A stretch of 64,000 nucleotides of DNA from JAWVFM01 sp963841455 (GTDB lineage: Bacteria > Actinomycetota > Thermoleophilia > Solirubrobacterales > 70-9): positions 1 to 64,000 of the forward strand of contig CAWJCU010000017.1 of assembly GCA_963841455.1 (NCBI GenBank), written 5' to 3'. This document shows positions 9,235 to 16,737 of the stretch, piece after piece. The translations under genes were made by a program, and so were the position numbers. The first letter of the stretch is position 1. Each line of letters opens with the position of its first letter. The notes under the pieces are model-generated. The model saw only the letters and a program-made list of their open reading frames with translations. It was not told where the DNA came from and ran no database searches.

Positions 9235-9420
9235 GTGGGCGTCGGTAGCGTGATCGGTACGGCGCCATATATCTGTATGTCCCGCGGCGGGCGCGATTGA
9301 CCAACGCGAGCCCGCAAGCGCAGGTGGTGTGAGCTGGGTCGACGGGCCCGGGGCGCCAATGGCATCCCGCCTCCCTTCACGCGAACGGAGAAGCGCTGCC
9401 CGACTAGAGTCCCGGACCTG

Positions 9421-9828
9421 TCCGAGCGCCTCGAACTAGACGTCGTTCGCCGCTTCTACGCCGAGGCCATCAACGGGCGCGACTCGTCGGCATGCGAGCG
9501 GTTGCTCAGCGACGATTTCGTCCACAACGGCGAGCGCCGCGGCCGCAGAGGGCAGCGAGAGGCCGTCGACGCCTTCCTCGCCGCGTTCGATCCGCTTCAC
9601 CACCGCATCGACGCGATCTTCGGCGAGCAAGATCTCGTCTGCGCGCGCCAGAGCTGGACCGGTCGGCACGCTGGAAGCTTCATGGGGGTTCCTGCCTCGG
9701 GCAAGCAGGTGTCGTTCGCGTCGACAACGGTTCTCCGCGTCGAGGATGGCCTGATCGTCGAGGCTTGGGACGAAATCGACCTCTTCGGGCTCTTCACCCA
9801 GATCGGGATGCCACCTCCGGCCGGTTAG
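9421..9828 (+). CDS. SnoaL-like (NTF2-fold) protein
   Basis: The frame reads VVRRFYAEAINGRDSSACERLLSDDFVHNG and then AFLAAFDPLHHRIDAIFGE, VCARQSWTGRHAGSFMGVPASG and VLRVEDGLIVEAWDEID, a complete SnoaL/ester-cyclase-type NTF2 domain. No ATG or GTG precedes the first helix in this frame. TTG at 9502 would remove the first helix, so the start is uncertain and an upstream indel is possible. The substrate is unknown. It lies within the proposed element as possible cargo. Confidence 0.65.
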   Translation, partial: SERLELDVVRRFYAEAINGRDSSACERLLSDDFVHNGERRGRRGQREAVDAFLAAFDPLHHRIDAIFGEQDLVCARQSWTGRHAGSFMGVPASGKQVSFASTTVLRVEDGLIVEAWDEIDLFGLFTQIGMPPPAG

Positions 9829-9973
9829 AGGGACCAAGGCGATTCTTCCGCCTCGCGCGATGAGGAGCCGCCCAGCTACAACGCGAGCCCGGCACTTGCT
9901 GGCATCACCGGGGCCTGACGCGGTCGAGCGGCACCCGAGACAACTGATCCCGTCTCGTCCTGAGCGCGCTCCC

Positions 9974-10334
9974 TTAGCTCGAGGGCAGATCTGCATCCGC
10001 GAGACGCACGCTGATCAAGTTCTCGACGAGCGCCTTCGGCAGGGGTTGATCGATGGAGAAGTGCAGAGCGCTCTTCGTCATCGTGAAGCCGTCGAGCTGA
10101 TCGGCAAGCTGGCCGAGGACCGAGCCGCTGAAGGGCAGGTAGCTCAGGTGATTCTTGAACGCCGCAAACCCGGCGATGACCTTGCCGTGTAAAAGGAACG
10201 CGGGGACGCCGTATGAGATCACGTCTTCGGCTTCTGGGACGACCTCGAGAATCGTGCGGCGCAGCTCTTGAAGCCGTTGTGCGCTGCGGCTCCCCGAGAC
10301 CGCGCAGGTAGCTGTCGACCTGCTCGGCGGACAT
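9974..10334 (-). CDS. DUF1801 (YdhG-like) protein, frameshifted
   Basis: The start MSAEQVDSYLRGL is followed, after an indel near 10285, by LQELRRTILEVVPEAEDVISYGVPAFLLHGKV, FAAFKNHLSYLPFSG and PKALVENLISVRLAD. This is the DUF1801 pattern (ISYGVPAF, then KNHLSLYPFS-like), an iron-chaperone-like alpha/beta fold of unclear function. Restored length is about 120 residues, normal for the family. It sits downstream of the VOC gene on the same strand; a similar VOC plus DUF1801 pair occurs at 38.6-39.4 kb. Confidence 0.7.
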
Positions 10335-10460
10335 CCCTCCGCAGTGTAGGCGTGCACCGCCCTGGCTCTGCGCGACGAGGGAGCGTCTTGTGTAGCCGCC
10401 GAGCAAGAGTGCCGGTCCGGGCCCGGTGCGGAAATCGGACCTCGATGTCGCTTCCTGCGG

Positions 10461-10880
10461 TCAGTCCTCGTCGTGCAGCACTGGCGCGTACGAGATCCCG
10501 ATGATCGCGCCCTCCGGTGACTGCAGCCTGGCCACCGTCTGACCCCACGGCTCCTCGCGCGGTGGGTGCAGCAGCTCGTAGCCGGCTTGCTCGAGCTGCG
10601 ATGCCGCCGGACCCACCGCCGAGGCGTCCGCGACGTCGAACTCGATGCTGACCTGCGGCACCGGCCGCTCCGCCGGCCACCCCGCGGTCCCGAAGCACGC
10701 CTCAGCGGCCTGGGACAGCGGCCAGATACCGAAGGACTTGCAGCCGTCGATCTGCTCGCTGTGGTGATAGTCACCGCCGTGGCCGTCGAGCGGCAGCCCG
10801 AGCGCGTCGACGTAAAGCTTGCGGCTGGCGGGCGGATGGGGGGCGATCACCGCCACGGTCGAGAGGAACTCGATGTTCAT
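10461..10880 (-). CDS. VOC (glyoxalase/bleomycin-resistance) family protein
   Basis: A 139-residue single-module VOC protein: MNIEFLSTVAVIAPHPPASRKLYVDALGLPL, then IDGCKSFGIWPLSQAAEACFG, PQVSIEFDVADASAV, and LQSPEGAIIGISYAP. The beta-alpha-beta-beta-beta pattern of the fold is clear. The ATG at 10880 follows a good ribosome site (GAGGAGAG, 5 bases upstream). The ligand and metal residues cannot be assigned with confidence. It lies inside the proposed element. Confidence 0.75.
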   Translation of the reverse strand: MNIEFLSTVAVIAPHPPASRKLYVDALGLPLDGHGGDYHHSEQIDGCKSFGIWPLSQAAEACFGTAGWPAERPVPQVSIEFDVADASAVGPAASQLEQAGYELLHPPREEPWGQTVARLQSPEGAIIGISYAPVLHDED

Positions 10881-11170
10881 GCCGTCTCTCCTCGGTTGCC
10901 CTGCTCGTTCAAGGATCCAAGCAGATTCTGCCGCCGCAAAGGCGAAGGTATTTGGTGTCAGCGTCGGTCCGGATGATCTTCGACACTGACGTCGGGGGGC
11001 GCCACCGTGCGGCGCCACCAGACGATCGCTCCGGACGAAACGGAGGAGCAAAGAGTCCGCCTCACGCTCGCTCCTCCCTTGCGCGATGTGCGATACCGGC
11101 TTCGTGACGAACCACTTGGGCGTGCCGGGCCGCGCGCTGGTAGGGTCGCCAGACAATCCGGAGGTTCGCC

Positions 11171-12004
11171 ATGGAAGCCGCCATCCAGCCAGCAACTCTC
11201 GTACCGGTAGCCACGGGGGTCCGACTCAACGTTGCCCAGACCGGCACCGGCGAGCCACTTCTTCTCATCATGGGCACGACCGGATCGCTCGGTTTCTGGG
11301 AGCCGCTGGTGGCTCCGTTCGCTGAGAGCCACCGCGTGATCGCGTTTGACAACCGGGGGCTCGGAGAATCCGAGCGCGGCGAGGAGCGCATCACAATGGC
11401 GGCGCTCGCGGCGGACACGGCGGCCCTGCTCGACGCGCTCGAGATCGAGCGTACGCACGTACTCGGCTGGTCGCTCGGCAGCGCCGTCGCGCAGGAGCTC
11501 GTGCTCGCCCATCCCCGCCGCGTCGGCGGGCTGGTCCTATATGGAACGTGGGGGCGGCAGGATGGCTTCATGCGGTCGATGCTGACGGCCCTGCGACATC
11601 CGTGGGAGACGGGCGACATGGAGGCCGCGTTGACGGCCCTCGGTCTCGCGTTTTCTCCCGAGCTGCTGAACAGCCCGGAGTTCGATGCGATGCTCGAGGA
11701 GTTCCTGCCGCTGTTCCCACAGACCGAGACACAGATCCGCGCCGCGGCCGAGCAGTGGCAGGCCGACGAAGAGCACGACGCGCTCGATCGGCTGCCCGGG
11801 ATCGCCGCGCCGACGCTGGTGATCGCTGGCGAGCAGGATCTCCTCACCCCACCGTGGCAATGTCAGGCCGTTGCCGACCGCATCCCGGGCGCGCGTTTTG
11901 AGCTGTTGACCGGACCAGGCTCGAGCCACGCGCTCATGATGGAGCGGACAGAGGAGTTCACCTCACTCGTTCTGGGGTTCCTTGGGGAGCACCCGCTGGG
12001 CTGA
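11171..12004 (+). CDS. Alpha/beta hydrolase
   Basis: A 277-residue hydrolase. LLLIMGTTGS is the first strand and oxyanion loop, RVIAFDNRGLGESE follows, and the nucleophile elbow is HVLGWSLGSAVAQEL (G-W-S-L-G). APTLVIAGEQDLLTPPWQ carries the likely acid, and GPGSSHALMMER the likely histidine. This is the pattern of 3-oxoadipate enol-lactonase and related esterases; the substrate is unknown. It is probably the last gene of the proposed element, followed by non-coding DNA and the tRNA. The 290 bases upstream (10881-11170) hold no other gene. Confidence 0.85.
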   Translation: MEAAIQPATLVPVATGVRLNVAQTGTGEPLLLIMGTTGSLGFWEPLVAPFAESHRVIAFDNRGLGESERGEERITMAALAADTAALLDALEIERTHVLGWSLGSAVAQELVLAHPRRVGGLVLYGTWGRQDGFMRSMLTALRHPWETGDMEAALTALGLAFSPELLNSPEFDAMLEEFLPLFPQTETQIRAAAEQWQADEEHDALDRLPGIAAPTLVIAGEQDLLTPPWQCQAVADRIPGARFELLTGPGSSHALMMERTEEFTSLVLGFLGEHPLG

Positions 12005-12032
12005 CGCCTCAGCCGGCGGCTCCTTTCGGCAC

Positions 12033-12048
12033 GCGGCGGTAGCGCCGC
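12033..12048 (+). terminator. Weak hairpin downstream of the hydrolase
   Basis: GCGGCG, loop GTAG, CGCCGC. A 6-bp GC stem without a T-run, 29 bases past the hydrolase stop. A terminator role is possible only. Confidence 0.25.
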
Positions 12049-12162
12049 CGCCCAAGCCGATCGCTCTCGCTCCGCGCGCGACGAGCGACAGCCATAAACC
12101 CTGTGTCCCGGCGCCGAGATTGAGACTGACTTGTGCTACCAGCGTGCGATCGGCGACTAGCG

Positions 12163-12191
12163 GTCCCGCTACCAGACTGCTACCGATTCGG
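12163..12191 (+). repeat. Possible integrase arm-type site, right end
   Basis: This block contains GCTACCAG and GCTACCGATTC and aligns with 6921-6950 in the int 3' end. A further GCTACCAG lies at 12135-12142. See the mobile-element entry. Confidence 0.4.
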
Positions 12192-12322
12192 CCTCGGAAG
12201 AGCACCGGCGAGCTCCTGACCGAAGTCGGGCCAGGCTGGGTGGGGGAGCGGAAAGCGCACCAGAACTGGACTCCCGCCCCGTCTGCCGCGATCTGACGCG
12301 GCGTGGCGGATCGCTGGAACCG

Positions 12323-12334
12323 AAGCGGCTGAAG
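12323..12334 (+). repeat. Candidate attachment site within the tRNA-Gly 3' end
   Basis: AAGCGGCTGAAG covers the acceptor strand and discriminator of tRNA-Gly on the opposite strand and equals 6875-6886. Insertion at this position would leave the tRNA gene intact. Confidence 0.45.
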
Positions 12335-12397
12335 GGACTCGAACCCTCGACCTTCTGCATGGCAAGCAGACGCTCTAGCCAACTGAGCTACAGCCGC
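12324..12397 (-). tRNA. tRNA-Gly (anticodon GCC)
   Basis: The minus strand folds as a 74-nt cloverleaf. The 7-bp acceptor stem is GCGGCTG with CAGCCGC, followed by discriminator T. GTAGCTCAGTTGG forms the D arm; TCTGC/GCAGA is the anticodon stem around loop TTGCCAT with anticodon GCC; GAGGG, TTCGAGT, CCCTT is the T arm. A U discriminator is normal for bacterial tRNA-Gly. No CCA is encoded. It appears to be the integration target of the element to its left. Confidence 0.95.
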
Positions 12398-12408
12398 GCG
12401 AGCGCCGG

Positions 12409-12414
12409 ATTATA
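12409..12414 (-). promoter_or_regulatory. -10 box of the tRNA-Gly promoter
   Basis: The minus strand reads a perfect TATAAT ending 12 bases before the tRNA 5' end, the expected place for a short leader. No clear -35 box was found at normal spacing. Confidence 0.5.
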
Positions 12415-12489
12415 GAACCGGCTCCGGGGCCCCTGGGCCCTGGTACAAACCCGCTCAGGGATTAGGAAACCAGGACGAAGGGAAGTTGA

Positions 12490-13320
12490 ATGAACCGCAA
12501 GCTCCTCACGGGGCTGCTCGCCTGCGCGGCCGTCGCCGCGGGCGCGCTCGCCCCCTCCGTCGCCTCCGCTTGGGCGCCGGCCTCAACCGCGACCGTCCAT
12601 CCGGGCGTCCAGACGCTCACCGACGGCGCGCAGTGCACGTCGAACTTCGTGTTCTCGGACGGCTCGAACGTCTACCTCGGCCAGGCCGCGCACTGCTCCG
12701 GCACAGGTGGCAGCACTGAGACAGACGGCTGCACCAGCGGCTCGCTTCCGGTCGGCACGCCGGTCGATGTGACGGGCGCCTCGAAGCCTGGGACGCTCGT
12801 CTACAACTCCTGGCTCTCGATGCAAGTCAAGGGCGAGGCCGACGCCGACACGTGCGCCTACAACGACCTGGCGCTCGTGAAGATCGACCCCAGCGACGTC
12901 GGCAGCGTGAACCCATCGGTTCCCGGGTTCGGCGGGCCGACCGGCGTCGGATCCGTGGGCGGTCTCGGCTCGACCGTCTACACCTACGGGAACTCGGAGC
13001 TCCGCGGCGGCGTCACGAAGCTCAGCCCGAAGCAGGGCGTCGTCTACCAGAACACCGGCGGCGGCTGGAGCCACGAGGTCTACACGGTCACCCCTGGCAT
13101 CCCGGGCGACTCCGGAAGCGGGTTCGTGAACGCCTCGGGCCAAGCGATCGGGATCCTCTCGACGCTCCAGCTGGCCCCCACCCCTGCCTCGAACGGCGTC
13201 GGCGACCTGGCGAAGGAAATCGCCTACATGCACGCCAACTCCTCGTTCGGCGGCGTGAACCTCGTGCCGGGCACGCAGCCGTTCAACGCGAGCCTACTCG
13301 GGGGGATCCTGGGCGCCTAG
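12490..13320 (+). CDS. Secreted trypsin-like serine protease
   Basis: A 276-residue secreted S1-family protease. A signal peptide (LLTGLLACAAVAAGALAPSVASA) is followed by a chymotrypsin fold with the triad visible: His in YLGQAAHCSG, Asp in CAYNDLALVKID, and Ser in GIPGDSGSGFVN. Cysteine pairs flank the histidine (QCTSN ... AHC, DGC). A purine-rich ribosome site (GAAGGGAA) precedes the ATG. The C-terminus lacks extra domains. A strong hairpin follows the stop. Likely an extracellular protease; the substrate is unknown. Confidence 0.9.
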   Translation: MNRKLLTGLLACAAVAAGALAPSVASAWAPASTATVHPGVQTLTDGAQCTSNFVFSDGSNVYLGQAAHCSGTGGSTETDGCTSGSLPVGTPVDVTGASKPGTLVYNSWLSMQVKGEADADTCAYNDLALVKIDPSDVGSVNPSVPGFGGPTGVGSVGGLGSTVYTYGNSELRGGVTKLSPKQGVVYQNTGGGWSHEVYTVTPGIPGDSGSGFVNASGQAIGILSTLQLAPTPASNGVGDLAKEIAYMHANSSFGGVNLVPGTQPFNASLLGGILGA

Positions 13321-13336
13321 CGCCCAGAACGCGAAA

Positions 13337-13366
13337 AGCCGCCGCGCCGAACCCGGCGCGGCGGCT
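13337..13366. terminator. Strong bidirectional hairpin terminator
   Basis: AGCCGCCGCGCCG, loop AACC, then its perfect 13-bp complement. It lies between the convergent protease and secreted-protein genes, preceded by GAAAA on one side and followed by TCAAT on the other. Confidence 0.8.
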
Positions 13367-13388
13367 CAATCGCTCAGAGGTTCGTGTC

Positions 13389-13847
13389 CTAGCGGACGTC
13401 GACCCAGTGCGAGTGCGAGAGGGTCAGCTTCTTCTCATTGAAGGTGATGCAGAACTGGACCCAGGCCTGGCCCGGGACGAGCTTGCCCTTGCTGCCCGGC
13501 TCGACCTTGTCGACGGTGAAGTGCTTCGTGCGCGACTTGCCGTCGCACTTGATCGGGTTGCGGTGGCTCTGGAGCCAGGCCGCAGCGGTCTTGCTCGACC
13601 CCTCCTTCTTGAGGGCGTCGTCGCGGACACCCGTCTTGGTCTCCTTGGCGGAGATCCAGAGCGTGTCGCCCTTGTCGCATCGGTAGGTGACCTTGAGGGT
13701 CCCCTTCTTCCCGCCGGACTTGATGTGAAGCGGCGTGCCGAACTTCGCGTGGGCCTTGGCCCCGCCTCCGCCGGCCGCCTGCGCGACCGGAACCGCAACG
13801 ACTGCCGCGGCGGCCGCGAGGGCGATGAGCGTGCGCCTTACGTTCAT
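13389..13847 (-). CDS. Secreted hypothetical protein
   Basis: A 152-residue protein with a signal peptide (TLIALAAAAAVVAVPVAQAAG). The mature part is lysine-rich, with GTLKVTYRCDKGDTLWISAKE, NPIKCDGKSRTKHFTVDK and WVQFCITFNEKK. Three cysteines and alternating beta-strand patterns suggest a small beta-sandwich domain with one disulfide. I do not recognise the family. The ATG follows a good ribosome site (AGGAAGG). It is convergent with the protease and shares its terminator. Confidence 0.7.
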   Translation of the reverse strand: MNVRRTLIALAAAAAVVAVPVAQAAGGGGAKAHAKFGTPLHIKSGGKKGTLKVTYRCDKGDTLWISAKETKTGVRDDALKKEGSSKTAAAWLQSHRNPIKCDGKSRTKHFTVDKVEPGSKGKLVPGQAWVQFCITFNEKKLTLSHSHWVDVR

Positions 13848-13906
13848 GTGCGCCTTCCTGCCTTTCGGTAGAGATCATCCGAACGAGCGCGGAAGCTTAG
13901 AGCGTC

Positions 13907-14314
13907 TCAGGCCGAATCCAGAGTCGAGTTGACGAGCTCGTCGGCGGCGGCGTTCTCGGCTCGCGGGACGTTTCGAATCGACCAGCGATCGAAATCCGCC
14001 AGGGCCTGTATGGCCCCCGCGTGAAGCGGACGAAGCCCGGCGTCCTTCACCCGATACTCGCCGCGGACCTGCCGGACCACCAGCTCGGAGTCCCCGATGA
14101 GCTCGATCTCGCGGGCGCCAAGCTCGCTGGCCCGCTCGATTGCAAGCAGCAGTGCCCGGTACTCCGCGACGTTGTTGGTCGCCTCCCCGATCAACTGGCC
14201 GCGCTCCTCGACGATCCGGCCGTCGGGCGTGGAGACGACCGAGGCGATCGCCGCGGGCCCGGGGTTGCCTCGGGCGCCCCCGTCGAAGTTGACGATGAGG
14301 CCCTCGGCGCTCAA
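13907..14314 (-). CDS. RNase H-like (RNase HI family) protein
   Basis: A 135-residue RNase HI fold. IVNFDGGARGNPGPAAIASVV has the first catalytic Asp, TNNVAEYRALLLAIERA the Glu, IELIGDSELVVRQVRGEY the second Asp, and VPRAENAAADELVN the last Asp region. The short form without an N-terminal hybrid-binding domain matches actinobacterial RNase HI-like proteins. The TTG at 14314 is the chosen start because it overlaps the previous gene's TGA. It may remove RNA from RNA/DNA hybrids. Confidence 0.85.
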   Translation of the reverse strand: MSAEGLIVNFDGGARGNPGPAAIASVVSTPDGRIVEERGQLIGEATNNVAEYRALLLAIERASELGAREIELIGDSELVVRQVRGEYRVKDAGLRPLHAGAIQALADFDRWSIRNVPRAENAAADELVNSTLDSA

Positions 14315-15033
14315 TCGCTCATCATGCGGAGGCTGCCGTCCTCGTCGACGCGGGCGTTCCATTCGCGCTCGGAGTCGGACAGCTCGTCGAGCTCCGAGCC
14401 CTTGCGGATCTCCCGCACGGCGCCATGATCGCCCGGGTCGATCTCCCACTGATACCAGGAGAGCTCCCAGGCGATCGTCACCTTGGCGTCGCCGGCCCGG
14501 TTCGAGATCTTGACGGAGGCCTGGGGCTCGCCGAGCGAGCGCGCCAGGCCTGCGACCGTCCGCCGCGCCTCGCTCACGTTGAAGCGGTCGGCCGCGCGCC
14601 GTGCGAGCGAGTGCGGGTCGGTCGGCCTCGCCTCGGAGACCGATCGGGGCCGGGGCCGCGCCGCAGGTTGGGGATGCCCCTCCTCCGGAACGCGCTCAAC
14701 AAAGAGACGGCGGCGCCTCCGCGGCTGTTCGGCCTGCTCATCCGCCTCGTCCACCTGGCCGGTCTCGGCACCTCGCGTCCTCGCCTGGTCGGCCGCACGG
14801 CTCAGCCTCTCCCGAAGGGCCCTGGCGCGGGACGGGCGCTCCTGCCCCTCGGCCACCGCCCCCGCCAGCTCGCGTGGAAGCCACCCAGCCGCCTCCGCCG
14901 GGGCCTTGCAGAGCGCGCAAACCCGGCGCGACTCGCCGCTCTGCGTGACGTAGTCCCAGAGCCGCTCGCCGCGAAGCGCCGTGCGACCGCACACCGCGCA
15001 TTGCTCGAAGTCCGGGGGCTCGTGCTCGGACAC
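14311..15033 (-). CDS. Zinc-ribbon hypothetical protein
   Basis: About 240 residues from a GTG at 15033. The N-terminus has a two-CxxC zinc ribbon (QCAVCGRTAL ... RVCALCKAPAE). A basic and acidic low-complexity middle follows, then a conserved C-terminal domain: RRAADRFNVSEARRTVAGLARSLG, ASVKISNRAGDAKVTIAWELSWYQWEID. The pattern occurs as an uncharacterised actinobacterial protein. It overlaps and is probably co-translated with the RNase H-like gene. A nucleic-acid role is inference only. Confidence 0.7.
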   Translation of the reverse strand: MSEHEPPDFEQCAVCGRTALRGERLWDYVTQSGESRRVCALCKAPAEAAGWLPRELAGAVAEGQERPSRARALRERLSRAADQARTRGAETGQVDEADEQAEQPRRRRRLFVERVPEEGHPQPAARPRPRSVSEARPTDPHSLARRAADRFNVSEARRTVAGLARSLGEPQASVKISNRAGDAKVTIAWELSWYQWEIDPGDHGAVREIRKGSELDELSDSEREWNARVDEDGSLRMMSD

Positions 15034-15081
15034 CGGCCCAACGTAGCAGCGGCCGAAGACTGCCCGGCATAGGCTTTGGCC

Positions 15082-16737
15082 GTGCCCCGCGGGGAGGCAA
15101 GCTCGAGCGGTGCGATGACCGTCACCCTCGTGGCGATGACGCTGTCGGCGAGCATGATCCTCGTCGACCAGACGGCGGTCCCGCTCGCGACGCCGCACGT
15201 CGTCGAGGACCTCGGCGGCCAGATCGACCAGGCCCCGTGGGTGCTCACGGCGAACATCCTTCCGCTGGCGGCGTTCATGGTCCTCGGCGGGCGCCTCGGC
15301 GACCTGTTCGGCCTCCGGCGGGTGTTTCTGCTCGGCGCGGTGGTCTTCGCCGCAGCGACCACGCTGGCGGGCCTCGCGCAGGACATGCCGTGGATGATCG
15401 CCGCGCGAGTGGCCCAGGGCACGGGAGCGGCCCTCATGATGCCCACCTCGGTCGCCATCGTCAGCTCCGTCTTTCCCGACGAGCGGCGGGGCACCGCGCT
15501 CGGCATCCTCGCGGGCGGCTCGGCGTTCTTCGCGGCGCTCGGGCCGGTGCTCGGTGGCCTGTTGACGAGCATCGACTGGCGGCTGGTCTTCCTGATCAAC
15601 GTTCCGTTGGCGATCGCCGCGATCCTCATGACGAGGGCAGCCACCCCGCCCCTCGCGCCGGAGCAAGAAGCCGACCGCCACATCGACTGGGCGGGTGTCG
15701 TCACGTTCGCGATCGGCATCGCGGCACTCATCCTCGGACTCCAGCAGGGCGAGGCAGGCTCGTGGGCGGATCCCGGAACGGTCATCCCACTCGTGGTCGG
15801 GGTCCTCGCGCTCATCGCGTTCGTTCTGGTCGAACGTAGGGTCGCCAACCCGATCATCGAGTTCCGGCTGTTCCGACATCTGAACTTCCTCGCCGCGAAC
15901 ATCAGCCAGGTCCTCGCCGGGATGGTCGAGCTGGGACTCGGGTTCCTGTTGCCGTTCTACCTCTTGCTCGTCGTCGGGGCGAGCCCGGCCACCGCCGGCC
16001 TGGCGCTGATTCCGGGGACGGTCCCGATCATCCTCGCTGGGCCGATCGCAGGCCGCGCCTTCGACCGTTGGGGCGGACGGATGCCCCTGGTGGTCGGCTT
16101 TCTCGTTCTGGCTGCATCCGGCGCCGCGCTCGCCGTCGGCGCGAGCGACGAGTCGGTTGCGGGGCTCATCCCCGGCCTCGTGCTCCAGGGCCTCGGCCTC
16201 GGGATCGTGCTGACGACGAACGACCCCACCGGCCTCACCGCGCTTCCCGACTCCCAGCAGGGCGAGGGCGCGGGGATCATCAATACGAGCGAGCAGTTCG
16301 GGGGCGCGCTAGGCATCGCGGCTCTTGGAGCGATCGAGCTGAGCTACTACTTCCACACGCTTTACGACAAGCTCGCGGGCCAGGGCATCCACCCCACGGC
16401 GCACCAGGTCGACGTCTACAGGGACTTCATTCTCCATGCCGAGCAGACCGGCCTCAAGGAGGCCCTGGCCCACGCCGGGCACTCCCGCCTCATCCACGGC
16501 GGGCTCGAGGCAACCATCAGCGCGCACGTCGACGCCTTCCAACTGACCTTCATCGTCAGCGCGGGCCTCTCGCTCCTCGGGGCGCTCGCGATGCTGCTCC
16601 TCGTTCGCAAGACCGACCGCTTCGAGCACGGCCGCGTCTTCGGCAGGCGCTCGCGCTGGTACGCGATGACGAGCGGCCGCTCGCCGGCGCTTACGCGGAG
16701 ACCGCCTCTTCGTCCTCCGCCCTCGCAGCCGCAATGA
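15082..16737 (+). CDS. MFS transporter, DHA2 (EmrB/QacA) type
   Basis: About 551 residues with some 14 hydrophobic segments. Motif A reads GGRLGDLFGLRRVFLLG, and SMILVDQTAVPLATPHVVEDLG is the DHA2 motif D1 region. GPVLGGLLTSIDWRLVFLINVPLAI is motif C. Proton-coupled drug or metabolite export is the family role. GTG at 15082 is used; ATG at 15115 also fits. The last 46 nt overlap the convergent EF-G-like gene, and the proline/arginine-rich tail may be read-through past an indel. Confidence 0.85.
   Translation: MPRGEASSSGAMTVTLVAMTLSASMILVDQTAVPLATPHVVEDLGGQIDQAPWVLTANILPLAAFMVLGGRLGDLFGLRRVFLLGAVVFAAATTLAGLAQDMPWMIAARVAQGTGAALMMPTSVAIVSSVFPDERRGTALGILAGGSAFFAALGPVLGGLLTSIDWRLVFLINVPLAIAAILMTRAATPPLAPEQEADRHIDWAGVVTFAIGIAALILGLQQGEAGSWADPGTVIPLVVGVLALIAFVLVERRVANPIIEFRLFRHLNFLAANISQVLAGMVELGLGFLLPFYLLLVVGASPATAGLALIPGTVPIILAGPIAGRAFDRWGGRMPLVVGFLVLAASGAALAVGASDESVAGLIPGLVLQGLGLGIVLTTNDPTGLTALPDSQQGEGAGIINTSEQFGGALGIAALGAIELSYYFHTLYDKLAGQGIHPTAHQVDVYRDFILHAEQTGLKEALAHAGHSRLIHGGLEATISAHVDAFQLTFIVSAGLSLLGALAMLLLVRKTDRFEHGRVFGRRSRWYAMTSGRSPALTRRPPLRPPPSQPQ

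Larger units (their letters stand above)
9091..9420. other. Non-coding region rich in palindromes (candidate element origin or control region)
   Basis: No convincing gene is seen between the replication-relaxation gene and the SnoaL-like gene. The region holds a 15-bp perfect inverted repeat (9130-9177) and a 20-bp perfect palindrome (9215-9234). It lies upstream of the divergent element genes and is the most likely place for an origin, operator or relaxase site. No nick motif was recognised. Confidence 0.4.
12005..12323. other. Non-coding element end with GCTACC repeats
   Basis: No gene is supported here. The stretch contains three GCTACC copies (12135, 12168, 12179), the last two within a block resembling the int 3' end. 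It ends at tRNA-Gly, so it probably holds the right-end integrase sites. Confidence 0.4.
6875..12334. mobile_element. Probable integrative element at tRNA-Gly(GCC)
   Basis: A 12-nt direct repeat, AAGCGGCTGAAG, lies at 6875-6886 just past the integrase stop and again at 12323-12334, where it is the 3' end of tRNA-Gly. The orientation is that expected when an element inserts at a tRNA 3' end and leaves a displaced copy at the far side. The integrase gene abuts the displaced copy, as is usual. A second pair of similar sequences, 6921-6950 and 12163-12191, lies inside the two ends and may be integrase arm sites. Contents: integrase, excisionase-like HTH protein, replication-relaxation protein, a palindrome-rich region and four small cargo genes. 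The core repeat is short, so the limits are inference. Confidence 0.5.

Noticed and set aside
9092..9304. A 70-codon basic minus-strand frame upstream of the replication-relaxation gene
   Set aside because: It covers the palindromes, has no recognisable domain and looks like random GC-rich reading.
16691..16737. MFS C-terminal tail overlapping the EF-G-like gene, as a true extension
   Set aside because: The proline/arginine tail is out of keeping with the family; it more likely results from a frameshift near the end.
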